Assembly: GCA_016200745.1 (NCBI GenBank)
Contig: JACQEF010000025.1
Span: forward strand, 1 to 17,277
DNA length: 17,277 nucleotides
Reading direction: 5' to 3'
DNA from: Chloroflexota bacterium
Lineage (GTDB): Bacteria; Chloroflexota; Limnocylindria; Limnocylindrales; CSP1-4
Shown here: positions 7,778-13,601 of the stretch, piece after piece
How the letters are laid out: the number at the start of each line of letters is the position of its first letter
Numbering within the stretch: position 1 is the first letter of the stretch
Program-made: the position numbers and the translations under genes
Notes under the pieces: generated by a model
What the model was told of the DNA's origin: nothing
Databases searched by the model: none
What the model saw: the letters and a program-made list of their open reading frames with translations, nothing else

Positions 7778-7786
7778 TCTCACCCC
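7740..7786 (+). promoter_or_regulatory. Second copy of the shared box and promoter, upstream of the VOC gene and inside the araC 3' end
   Basis: TCAGGAATCGAGAAGCG (7740-7756) and GGGCCGCACCTA (7765-7776) repeat the 4373-4410 element with an 8-nt instead of a 9-nt spacer. The TAGTCT -10 box (7775-7780) starts within the araC stop codon. The predicted start point is near 7787, again an ATG. The box therefore codes for the araC C-terminus and probably acts as an operator at once. Confidence 0.62.
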
Positions 7787-7813
7787 ATGGACATCACCGA
7801 GCACGAGGAGTGA
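7787..7813 (+). CDS. Possible leaderless 8-codon mini-ORF before the VOC gene
   Basis: ATG 7787 is seven bases after the -10 box and opens an 8-codon frame (MDITEHEE) ending at TGA 7811-7813, five bases before the VOC start. Its first codons repeat the start of the VOC gene: CATGGACATCACC occurs at 7786-7798 and 7818-7830. Either a leaderless mini-cistron that aids translation of VOC, or a trace of a duplicated start region. Confidence 0.35.
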   Translation: MDITEHEE

Positions 7814-7818
7814 CTGCC

Positions 7819-8235
7819 ATGGACATCACCATCCACACGGCCGTTCTGCCGCACACGGACCCCGAGGCGTCCGTCGCGTTCTACCGGGACACGCTCGGCT
7901 TCGAGGTCCGCACCGATGTCGGGAGCGGCACGATGCGCTGGATCACGGTCGGCCCCGCCGATCAGCCCGACACCTGCATCCTCCTGGCGCCGCCGGCGGT
8001 GGATCCCGGGATCACCGAAGACGAGCGCCGCACGATCGGCGAGATGATGGCCAAGGGAACGTACGGCTGGATCATGCTGGCCACGCGCGACCTCGACGGC
8101 ACCTTCGAGAAGCTTCAGGCCAGCGACGCGGAGATCGTCCAGGAACCGATCGACCAGCCGTACGGCGTGCGCGATTGTGCCGTCCGCGATCCGGCGGGCA
8201 ACCTGATCCGCATCCAGGAGCGGCGCCCAGGCTAG
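7819..8235 (+). CDS. VOC superfamily (glyoxalase/dioxygenase-fold) protein
   Basis: 138-residue single-module protein with two beta-alpha-beta-beta-beta halves. The first half contains the family-typical DPEASVAFYRDTLGFEV (14-30), and the second ends in DPAGNLIRIQE (124-134), where E134 is in the usual metal-ligand position. Members of this superfamily include glyoxalase I, ring-cleavage dioxygenases and fosfomycin- or bleomycin-binding proteins; the substrate here is not recognisable. ATG 7819 is chosen over GTG 7810 because GAGGAG (7805-7810) sits eight bases before it. It is directly downstream of araC and its likely operator, so AraC control is probable. Its stop codon overlaps a convergent minus-strand frame at the CTAG sequence (8232-8235). 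Confidence 0.86.
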   Translation: MDITIHTAVLPHTDPEASVAFYRDTLGFEVRTDVGSGTMRWITVGPADQPDTCILLAPPAVDPGITEDERRTIGEMMAKGTYGWIMLATRDLDGTFEKLQASDAEIVQEPIDQPYGVRDCAVRDPAGNLIRIQERRPG

Positions 8236-8402
8236 TGGCGTGGCCGGGATGCCTCGGCTTCCCAGCGGACGTGCTCCGGCGTCTCCAGCTGGAAGGTCCA
8301 GTGGTTGACGTCCGAGTCGTCCGACAGGGACCGCCCGAGGTGGTCCGGCAGCGCCGGCGCCTCGATCCATATCCGACCTCGGTGGTCGGGATTGGCATCT
8401 CG
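8232..8402 (-). pseudogene. Probable 3' remnant of a minus-strand gene
   Basis: The space between VOC and sufU contains an open minus-strand frame ending at TAG (8234-8232). Its last 45 or so codons have strongly G/C-ended third positions and a balanced composition (WIEAPALPD, SDVNHWTFQLETPEHVRW), unlike the arginine/proline-rich translations usual for spurious frames here. There is no ATG, GTG or TTG in frame between about 8400 and the stop, and further upstream the frame runs antisense to sufU. I read it as the C-terminal stub of a gene cut when this region was rearranged. I do not recognise the family. A short gene with a non-standard start, or chance, remains possible. Confidence 0.33.
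8369..8393 (+). promoter_or_regulatory. Second Rrf2/IscR type 1-like operator, in front of sufU
   Basis: ATATCCGACC (8369-8378), five bases, then GGTCGGGATT (8384-8393). The central CCGACC/GGTCGG is a perfect inverted repeat and the whole 25-bp layout matches the core of the rrf2 promoter palindrome (1582-1606), with 14 identical positions including CCGAC and TCGGGATT at the same spacing. It lies immediately upstream of the sufU -10 box, over the -35 region, so binding should repress sufU and the genes behind it. Confidence 0.6.
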
Positions 8403-8405
8403 CGC

Positions 8406-8411
8406 TACACT
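8406..8411 (+). promoter_or_regulatory. -10 box of sufU
   Basis: TACACT, identical to the rrf2 -10 box, ten bases before the sufU ATG. The -35 position (about 8383-8388, TGGTCG) is weak and lies inside the Rrf2-like site. The leader would be only a few bases, so translation is close to leaderless. Confidence 0.55.
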
Positions 8412-8420
8412 CGGGCGAGC

Positions 8421-8837
8421 ATGGACGATCTCTACCGCGACTACATCCTCGAGCACTACCGACGGCCCCACAACTTCGGCGTGGTCGAGGACGCCGACGC
8501 GTCGTACGAGGGTGCCAATCCGCTGTGTGGCGACCGGATCACGCTGATGCTCGGGGTCAAGGACGGCGTCGTGGACCGGGTCGGCTTCACCGGCCGGGGT
8601 TGCGCGATCAGCCAGGCCAGCGCGTCGCTCCTGACCGACGAGATCAAGGGCAAGCCGCTGTCCGAGGTGGCGGGCTTCCGCGCCGACGACCTGCTCGACC
8701 TGCTCGGCATCGAGATCAGCCCCGCGCGCCTCAAGTGCGCCATGCTCAGCCACGACAGCCTCCAGCACGTGCTGGCGGAGCTGGGCGCCGCGGACCCCAC
8801 GAACACCACGCCGAGCCCGGCGGAGGCCGGCGCATGA
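8421..8837 (+). CDS. sufU: SufU-type Fe-S scaffold / zinc-dependent sulfurtransferase
   Basis: 138-residue protein of the IscU/SufU family that accepts persulfide sulfur from SufS. The three cysteines and the aspartate are present: C36 and D38 in NPLCGDR, C61 in GRGCAIS, and C106 in RLKCAML. The residue before the third cysteine is Lys, as in SufU, not His as in IscU, and the LPPVK chaperone motif of IscU is absent; both point to SufU. Yet the roughly 18-residue insertion found between the second and third cysteines of Bacillus SufU is missing (44 residues here). The last 15 residues are a low-complexity tail. Start ATG 8421 lies just after a TACACT -10 box. The stop overlaps the ATG of a 22-codon mini-ORF. 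Confidence 0.9.
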   Translation: MDDLYRDYILEHYRRPHNFGVVEDADASYEGANPLCGDRITLMLGVKDGVVDRVGFTGRGCAISQASASLLTDEIKGKPLSEVAGFRADDLLDLLGIEISPARLKCAMLSHDSLQHVLAELGAADPTNTTPSPAEAGA

Positions 8838-8902
8838 TCGGAGTCTCGCCCCTCGACCCGACGCGGATCGAGCGCCGCTGCAGGTGTCACCGGCCGGCCT
8901 GA
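8834..8902 (+). CDS. 22-codon mini-ORF with Cys-Arg-Cys, possible cysteine leader peptide
   Basis: ATG 8834 overlaps the sufU stop (ATGA), a strong coupling signal. The frame ends at TGA 8900-8902 and includes IERRCRCHRPA with two close cysteine codons (8878-8880 and 8884-8886). It stands directly before the cysteine-biosynthesis genes. Two hairpins follow (8893-8908 and 8916-8935). Mycobacteria use cysteine-rich upstream ORFs to tune sulfur genes, so a similar role is possible, but two Cys codons is weak evidence. Confidence 0.35.
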   Translation: MIGVSPLDPTRIERRCRCHRPA

Positions 8903-8935
8903 GCCGGCTCGTCCCGCCGCGGATCCGTCCGCGGC
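8893..8935 (+). promoter_or_regulatory. Two consecutive hairpins in the sufU-moeB gap
   Basis: Hairpin 1: GCCGGC (8893-8898), loop CTGA, GCCGGC (8903-8908); the mini-ORF stop codon is in its loop. Hairpin 2: GCCGCGG (8916-8922), loop of six, CCGCGGC (8929-8935). Neither is followed by a T-tract, so they are not clear intrinsic terminators. They could act in attenuation, mRNA stability or processing of the operon mRNA. The rest of the gap (8936-9004) shows only a possible ribosome site (CGGAG near 8986). Confidence 0.4.
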
Positions 8936-9004
8936 CCCACCCCCAAACCGCCCTGGCGCCGTACCGGCCGCCAGCCTGTCGATCAATCGGAGTCCCCTCA
9001 CCCA

Positions 9005-10231
9005 ATGCCAAAGTCGTACGCGGACCTCCTTCGCGAGGCCCGCGACCAGATCCGCGAAGTCACCCCGCAGGAGGTCGATGCCCTCCCACCGGGTGCCGCC
9101 ACCATCGTCGACGTCCGTGAGGCGTCCGAATGGGAGCAGGGCCACCTGCCGGGCGCGCACCACGTCTCCAAGAGCTACATCGAGCAGCAGATCGAGGCTG
9201 CGGCGCCCGACCGCGACGCGCCGGTGATCCTCTATTGCGCCGGCGGGGTCCGGTCGCTGTTCGCGGCGCAGACGCTGACCTGCATGGGCTACACCGACGT
9301 CGCCTCGATGTCGGGCGGCTTCCAGGCCTGGAAAGGCGCCGGTCTCGACTTCGAGACGCCGGTCGTCCTGAGCGCCGAGCAGAAGCAGCGCTACAGCCGC
9401 CACCTGCTGATCCCCGAGGTCGGTTCGGAGGGTCAGGCGAAGCTGCTCGGCTCGAAGGCGCTGCTGATCGGGGCCGGCGGCCTCGGATCCCCGGCGGCGC
9501 TCTACCTGGCCGCGGCGGGGGTCGGGACGATCGGCATCGTCGATTTCGACGTCGTCGACCTGTCCAACCTCCAGCGCCAGATCATCCACACCTCGGATCG
9601 GGTGGGGGAGCGCAAGACCGAATCGGCGCGGGTGGCGATCAACGCGCTCAATCCCGAGATCAAGGTGGTCGCCCACGAGGAGATGCTCGTCGCGGCCAAC
9701 GTGGAGCGGCTCATCGCCGGCTACGACGTGATCCTCGACGGGACCGACACCTTCGAGACCCGCTACATCCTCAACGACGCGGCGGTCGCGGCCGGCATCC
9801 CGGTCATCCACGCCAGCGTCTTCCGGTTCGAGGGCCAGCTCACCACGTTCGTCCCGTACGAGGGGCCGTGCTACCGCTGCCTCTACCCGACACCGCCGCC
9901 GCCCGAGCTGGCGCCCGGCTGCTCGGTTGCCGGCGTGCTCGGCGTGGTGCCCGGGATCCTGGGCCTGCTCCAGGCAAACGAGGCGCTCAAGGTGCTGCTC
10001 GGCATCGGGCAGACGCTGGCCGGCCGACTGCTCCTGTTCGACGCCCTGGAAACCGAGTTCACCGAGCTCAAGCTTCGCCGCGATCCGAACTGCCCGGTCT
10101 GCTCCGACGCCGCCGTCGAGGCGCGGAAGACCGGTCGGCCGCTGTCCGTGTCGAACGTGGGCGAGGACGCGCCCTTCCTGCTGACGTCGACCGGCCTGGC
10201 CGGCAAGGTCTCGCCGGAGGCCCGGGCATGA
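9005..10231 (+). CDS. Rhodanese-ThiF/MoeB fusion, CysO-activating and sulfurating enzyme
   Basis: 408-residue protein expected to adenylate the C-terminus of the CysO sulfur carrier with ATP and convert it to a thiocarboxylate. The N-terminal rhodanese domain (about 17-117) has active-site cysteine C78 in the loop CAGGVR (78-83). The C-terminal E1-like ThiF/MoeB domain (about 123-370) has the nucleotide motif GAGGLG (156-161), the DxDxVDLSNLQRQ stretch (180-192), and two zinc CxxC pairs (C289/C292 and C363/C366). The better-known MoeZ/MoeBR proteins have the domains in the reverse order. The start ATG 9005 gives a complete rhodanese domain. Its stop overlaps the cysO ATG, and that neighbour is the expected substrate. 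Confidence 0.9.
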   Translation: MPKSYADLLREARDQIREVTPQEVDALPPGAATIVDVREASEWEQGHLPGAHHVSKSYIEQQIEAAAPDRDAPVILYCAGGVRSLFAAQTLTCMGYTDVASMSGGFQAWKGAGLDFETPVVLSAEQKQRYSRHLLIPEVGSEGQAKLLGSKALLIGAGGLGSPAALYLAAAGVGTIGIVDFDVVDLSNLQRQIIHTSDRVGERKTESARVAINALNPEIKVVAHEEMLVAANVERLIAGYDVILDGTDTFETRYILNDAAVAAGIPVIHASVFRFEGQLTTFVPYEGPCYRCLYPTPPPPELAPGCSVAGVLGVVPGILGLLQANEALKVLLGIGQTLAGRLLLFDALETEFTELKLRRDPNCPVCSDAAVEARKTGRPLSVSNVGEDAPFLLTSTGLAGKVSPEARA

Positions 10232-10500
10232 GCACGGTGTTCATCCCGGCGGTCCTGCGGGCCAACGTCGGCGGCGCGAAGTCGCTCGAGCTCGAGGGGG
10301 CGTCCATCCGCGGCGTCGTGGAGGCGCTGGTCGCGAAGCACCCGTCGCTCGGGTCGCAGCTGCTCACCGCGGACGGCGATCTCAACCGGTTCGTCAACGT
10401 CTACGTCAACGGCCAGGACGTGCGCTACCTGGCGGGGCTCGACACGCCGGTGGCGCCCGCCGACGAGGTCCGCCTGCTTCCGGCCATGGCCGGAGGCTGA
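10228..10500 (+). CDS. cysO: CysO-type ubiquitin-like sulfur carrier
   Basis: 90-residue beta-grasp protein of the MoaD/ThiS family ending in the exposed MAGG that is thiocarboxylated and then carries the growing cysteine. The segment RFVNVYVNGQDVRYLAGLDTP (54-73) and the end EVRLLPAMAGG match mycobacterial CysO, as I recall its sequence, better than MoaD or ThiS. The start ATG overlaps the stop of the rhodanese-ThiF gene (ATGA), and cysM follows five bases later. All the partners needed for the CysO route are adjacent: activation, sulfur transfer to O-phosphoserine, and cleavage. It is therefore more likely to serve cysteine synthesis than molybdopterin or thiamine. Confidence 0.92.
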   Translation: MSTVFIPAVLRANVGGAKSLELEGASIRGVVEALVAKHPSLGSQLLTADGDLNRFVNVYVNGQDVRYLAGLDTPVAPADEVRLLPAMAGG

Positions 10501-10505
10501 GGCCG

Positions 10506-11573
10506 ATGGCCATGCCGGCCCTGCGCGCGATCCCGCCCCGGGGCCACGACGTGCCCGAAGATCACGCGGCGTCGGCCGGCCACGACGCCGCCCACCCGCA
10601 TTTCCACGAACACGACGACCTGCCCCGCCACGGCGGGCGGTACGAGAGCATCCTCGACGCGATCGGCTACACGCCGCTGGTCGAGATCCCGCGGATGTCG
10701 CCGAACCCGGCCGTCCGCATCTTCGCCAAGCTCGAGATGCTCAACCCGACCGGGTCGGTCAAGGACCGCGTCGCGAAGTACCTGGTCGAGGACCTCGAGG
10801 CGCGCGGCCTGCTCCACGAGGATTCGATCATCCTGGAGCCCACGTCCGGCAACACCGGGATCGCGTTGGCGATGATCGGTCGACGGAAGGGCTACCGCGT
10901 CGCGCTGGTCATGCCCGACAACGTGACCAACGAGCGACGCCAGATGGCGGCGCTGTTCGGCGCCGAGGTGATCGACTCCCCGGGGTCGCTGGGCAGCAAC
11001 GGAGCGATCGCGCTGGCCAAGCATCTCGTCAGCAGGGACGAGCGCTTCGTGATGCCGTACCAGTACGGCAACCAGGCCAACCCGCAGGCCCATTACGAGA
11101 CGACCGGACCCGAGATCCTGGCCGACTGTCCCGAGATCGACGTCTTCGTGGCGGGCCTCGGGACCGCCGGGACCCTGATGGGCGTGTCGCGCTACCTGCG
11201 CGAGCAGAAGCCCGGTGTTCGCGTCGTCGCCGCCGAGCCGCTCCCCGGCGAGCACGTCCAGGGGCTGCGCTCGCTCGACGAGGGGTTCATCCCGGAGATC
11301 CTCGACCCGTCGCTCATCGACGCGAAGTACCTGGTCTCCAACCGCGATGCGATCGCGGCGCTGCGCGACCTCGTGTTCCGCGAGGGGATCTTCGCCGGCC
11401 CGTCGTGCGGCGCGGTCCTCGTCGCGGCGGCGCGCGTGGCCCGCGAGATGACGGGCGGAACGATCGTCGCGCTGCTCCCAGACGGCGGCTGGAAGTACCT
11501 CTCGGCCGGCACCTTCGCCACCAGCCTCGACGACATGGAGGAGGCCCTCGAGGGCGGCGTCAACTGGTGGTGA
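10506..11573 (+). CDS. cysM: CysM-type, CysO-dependent O-phosphoserine sulfhydrylase
   Basis: PLP enzyme (355 residues) forming a CysO-cysteine adduct from thiocarboxylated CysO and O-phosphoserine. The PLP lysine is K86 in PTGSVKDR, and the substrate loop is EPTSGNTG (111-118). R255 in VQGLRSLDEGF aligns with the Arg220 linked to phosphoserine preference in Mycobacterium tuberculosis CysM. The C-terminal SLDDMEEALEGGVNWW also matches CysM, where this tail closes over the active site. Unusual: the first 44 residues are an extension absent from mycobacterial CysM, holding eight histidines between 14 and 42 (for example HPHFHEH, 30-36). ATG 10506 is used; the family core begins near residue 45. 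The stop overlaps the mec start (GTGA). Confidence 0.92.
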   Translation: MAMPALRAIPPRGHDVPEDHAASAGHDAAHPHFHEHDDLPRHGGRYESILDAIGYTPLVEIPRMSPNPAVRIFAKLEMLNPTGSVKDRVAKYLVEDLEARGLLHEDSIILEPTSGNTGIALAMIGRRKGYRVALVMPDNVTNERRQMAALFGAEVIDSPGSLGSNGAIALAKHLVSRDERFVMPYQYGNQANPQAHYETTGPEILADCPEIDVFVAGLGTAGTLMGVSRYLREQKPGVRVVAAEPLPGEHVQGLRSLDEGFIPEILDPSLIDAKYLVSNRDAIAALRDLVFREGIFAGPSCGAVLVAAARVAREMTGGTIVALLPDGGWKYLSAGTFATSLDDMEEALEGGVNWW

Positions 11574-12001
11574 GCGCGGTCATCCTTCCCGCCGGGATCC
11601 GCGCGGCCCTCATCGCCGAGGCCCGGGCGGCGTATCCCAACGAGATGTGCGGCCTGATCGTCGGCGACCGGTCGGCCGGCGAGGGCGGCCGCGCGCTCCG
11701 GTTCGAGCCGGCGCGCAACAAGGCGGCCTCGCCGTATCGCTACGAGATCGATCCCGACGACCTGCTCCGCCTGACGATCGCCACCGACGAGGCGGACGAG
11801 GTGTTCTGGGGGATCGTCCATTCGCACACCCACAGCCCGGCCGTCCCGTCGCCGACGGACGTCGGGCTGGCCTTCTACCCGGATTCGCTGTACCTGCTGG
11901 TATCGCTCGCCGAGGACCAGGCCGACCCCGCCACCGGACAGCCCGGCATCCGGGCCTGGCGGATCGTCGACGGCGCGGTCGACGAGGTTCCGCTCCGCTG
12001 A
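11570..12001 (+). CDS. mec: JAMM metalloprotease (Mec+), releases cysteine from CysO
   Basis: 143-residue zinc peptidase of the M67/JAB1-MPN-MOV34 family. The full JAMM motif is present: E25 in NEMCGLIVG, H84-S-H86, then S94 and D97 (H-x-H-x7-S-x2-D). It should cut cysteine from the C-terminus of the CysO-cysteine adduct and regenerate CysO. The GTG start overlaps the cysM stop, so the stoichiometry of both is probably coupled. This is the last gene of the plus-strand operon; it converges with the ECF operon across a 19-bp gap. Mycobacteria carry the same three genes next to one another (mec-cysO-cysM), here in the order cysO-cysM-mec. Confidence 0.92.
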   Translation: MSAVILPAGIRAALIAEARAAYPNEMCGLIVGDRSAGEGGRALRFEPARNKAASPYRYEIDPDDLLRLTIATDEADEVFWGIVHSHTHSPAVPSPTDVGLAFYPDSLYLLVSLAEDQADPATGQPGIRAWRIVDGAVDEVPLR

Positions 12002-12007
12002 TCGCGG

Positions 12008-12021
12008 GCCGGATGCCCGGC
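12008..12021. terminator. Small hairpin between convergent operons
   Basis: GCCGG (12008-12012), loop ATGC, CCGGC (12017-12021), exactly in the gap between the mec stop and the minus-strand peptidase stop. The stem is short and there is no T-tract on either side, so it is only a weak candidate for a shared terminator. Confidence 0.25.
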
Positions 12022-13601
12022 TAGCTGCAGGTGAGGCCCGCCTCGGGCACCGTCAGGTCGAGCAGGTAGCGGTCGACGGCGCGCCGGACGCAATCGCTCG
12101 ACTGCCACCCGGTGTGGCCCTCGCCCCTGCGGGTGATGAGGACGCCGGAGTCGAGTTCCCTGGCCAGCGCCACGGCCCACGGATAGGGCGTGGCCGGGTC
12201 GCCGGTCGTGCCGACCACGACGATCGGCGGCGCCCCGGCCGCCGTCACCGGCCCCGGCACCCGCTCCGCCGGGGTGGGCCAGAACGCGCACGACAGGTCG
12301 TTGTACGCGATCATCGCCGCGAAGTGCGGGGCCGTGGCATCGAACGCCTTTGCCCAGCGCGTGTAGGTCGCGACGTCGGTCGGTGCCGGGAAGTCGAGGC
12401 AGATGTTGGCCGTGTAGGCGTCCTGCTCGTTCGAGTAGGAACCGTTCGGCTTGCGACCACGGTACGGATCCGCGATCAAGAGCATCAGCGACCCGTCGCC
12501 CGCCTTGGCCAGCGCGAGCGACGCCGCGAGCGTGGGCCAGGCGTCCCTCGAATAGAGCGCGGCCAGGACCGAGTACCAGGCGATGCCCGGCCCCACGAAC
12601 CGTCGGTCCCGGAGCCGCACCGCGTGCAACGGCTTGGTGTCGATCGATGCCATCAGCGCGTTGAAGGCCGCCACGGACTTCCCGCCCTGGTGAAAGGCAC
12701 AGGCGGTCCGCGCCGCGCAGTCCTTGAGGAAGCTCGACAGCGCGCCCTCGAACCCCTTCGCCTGCCCGGCGCGGAGCTGTTCGAGGTCGAGCGCGGGGTC
12801 GATCGCGCCGTCGAGGGCCATCGCCCGGATATGGTCCGGGAACAGCTGCGCGTACGTGGAGCCGATCAGCGTCCCGTAGGAGAACCCGAGATAGGTGAGC
12901 TGCTTGTCGCCCACCGCCTGACGGATGGCGTCGAGGTCGCGGGCCACGGCATCGGTCGACAGGTACGGCAGGAGCGCCTCGTTGCGCTTCGCGCAGGCGG
13001 CCGCGTAGCCACGGGCGTCGGCGACGAGCGCCTTGAGCTCGGCCGCAGTGTCCGGTGACGGGTCGATCTCGGCCCGGCCGTCGAGATTGTCGATGCAGCG
13101 GACGGCCGTGCTCGAGTTCACGCCGCGCGGATCGAACCCGATGATGTCGAACCGCTTGCGCAGGGCCGACGGGAACCCGTCGACCGCGGCCTCGTCGCGG
13201 ACGAACTCGACGCCCGAGGCGCCCGGTCCGCCCGGGTTGACGACCAGCGATCCGATCCGGTGCTCGCGATCGGTCGCGGGCAGGTTGACGATCGACACGT
13301 TCACATAGCCGCTCGACGGCGACGCGTAGTCCTTCGGCACGCGGACCGCGGCGCACAGGAAGCCGCGCCCGCAGTCGCTCCAGCTCGCCGGGGCGACGAC
13401 GACCGGCGCTGGCGTCGGCGACGGCGAGGGCGTGGCAGCGGTTGGCGTGGTGGACGGCGTCTCGGCGACGTCCGTCGCGTCGGGCCCCCCGGACGGCCGT
13501 GGCGTGGGCGCCGGCGAGCATGCACCCACCAGGACCGAGACCGTCAGGGCGATGAGCGCCAGAACGGCGAGTCCCCCGTTCGCGTGACCGGGCCGGGTCA
13601 T
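12021..13601 (-). CDS. Secreted TAP-like serine peptidase, lipoprotein
   Basis: 526-residue alpha/beta-hydrolase of the tripeptidyl aminopeptidase (TAP/SlpD-E-like) group, expected outside the membrane. A lipoprotein signal peptide is clear: short N-region, hydrophobic 11-26, lipobox LVGAC with C28. A Pro/Thr/Ser-rich linker (about 29-70) then spaces the enzyme from the membrane. The oxyanion stretch is NPGGPGASG (122-130). The catalytic triad is S241 in GFSYGT, D468 in TTGDPATP and H496 in GEGHTGW; the C-terminal TAP domain includes the last two. Its ATG shares one base with the stop codon of the ECF ATPase gene (TGATG), so it is the last gene of the transporter operon. This suggests it frees small peptides or substituted amines that the transporter may import; that is inference. 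Confidence 0.88.
   Translation of the reverse strand: MTRPGHANGGLAVLALIALTVSVLVGACSPAPTPRPSGGPDATDVAETPSTTPTAATPSPSPTPAPVVVAPASWSDCGRGFLCAAVRVPKDYASPSSGYVNVSIVNLPATDREHRIGSLVVNPGGPGASGVEFVRDEAAVDGFPSALRKRFDIIGFDPRGVNSSTAVRCIDNLDGRAEIDPSPDTAAELKALVADARGYAAACAKRNEALLPYLSTDAVARDLDAIRQAVGDKQLTYLGFSYGTLIGSTYAQLFPDHIRAMALDGAIDPALDLEQLRAGQAKGFEGALSSFLKDCAARTACAFHQGGKSVAAFNALMASIDTKPLHAVRLRDRRFVGPGIAWYSVLAALYSRDAWPTLAASLALAKAGDGSLMLLIADPYRGRKPNGSYSNEQDAYTANICLDFPAPTDVATYTRWAKAFDATAPHFAAMIAYNDLSCAFWPTPAERVPGPVTAAGAPPIVVVGTTGDPATPYPWAVALARELDSGVLITRRGEGHTGWQSSDCVRRAVDRYLLDLTVPEAGLTCS

Noticed and set aside
8406..8420. TACACTCGGGCGAG before sufU as another Rrf2 half-site
   Set aside because: It matches part of the right arm (CACTCGGG) but has no left arm at the proper spacing; the match is mostly due to the -10 box. 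The 8369-8393 site is much better.
8456..9811. Long minus-strand open frame opposite sufU and the rhodanese-ThiF gene
   Set aside because: Shadow of two recognised genes; no domain motifs in the reverse translation.
10228..10500. Annotation as MoaD (molybdopterin) or ThiS (thiamine)
   Set aside because: No molybdopterin or thiamine genes are nearby, while cysM and mec are adjacent and the sequence resembles CysO.
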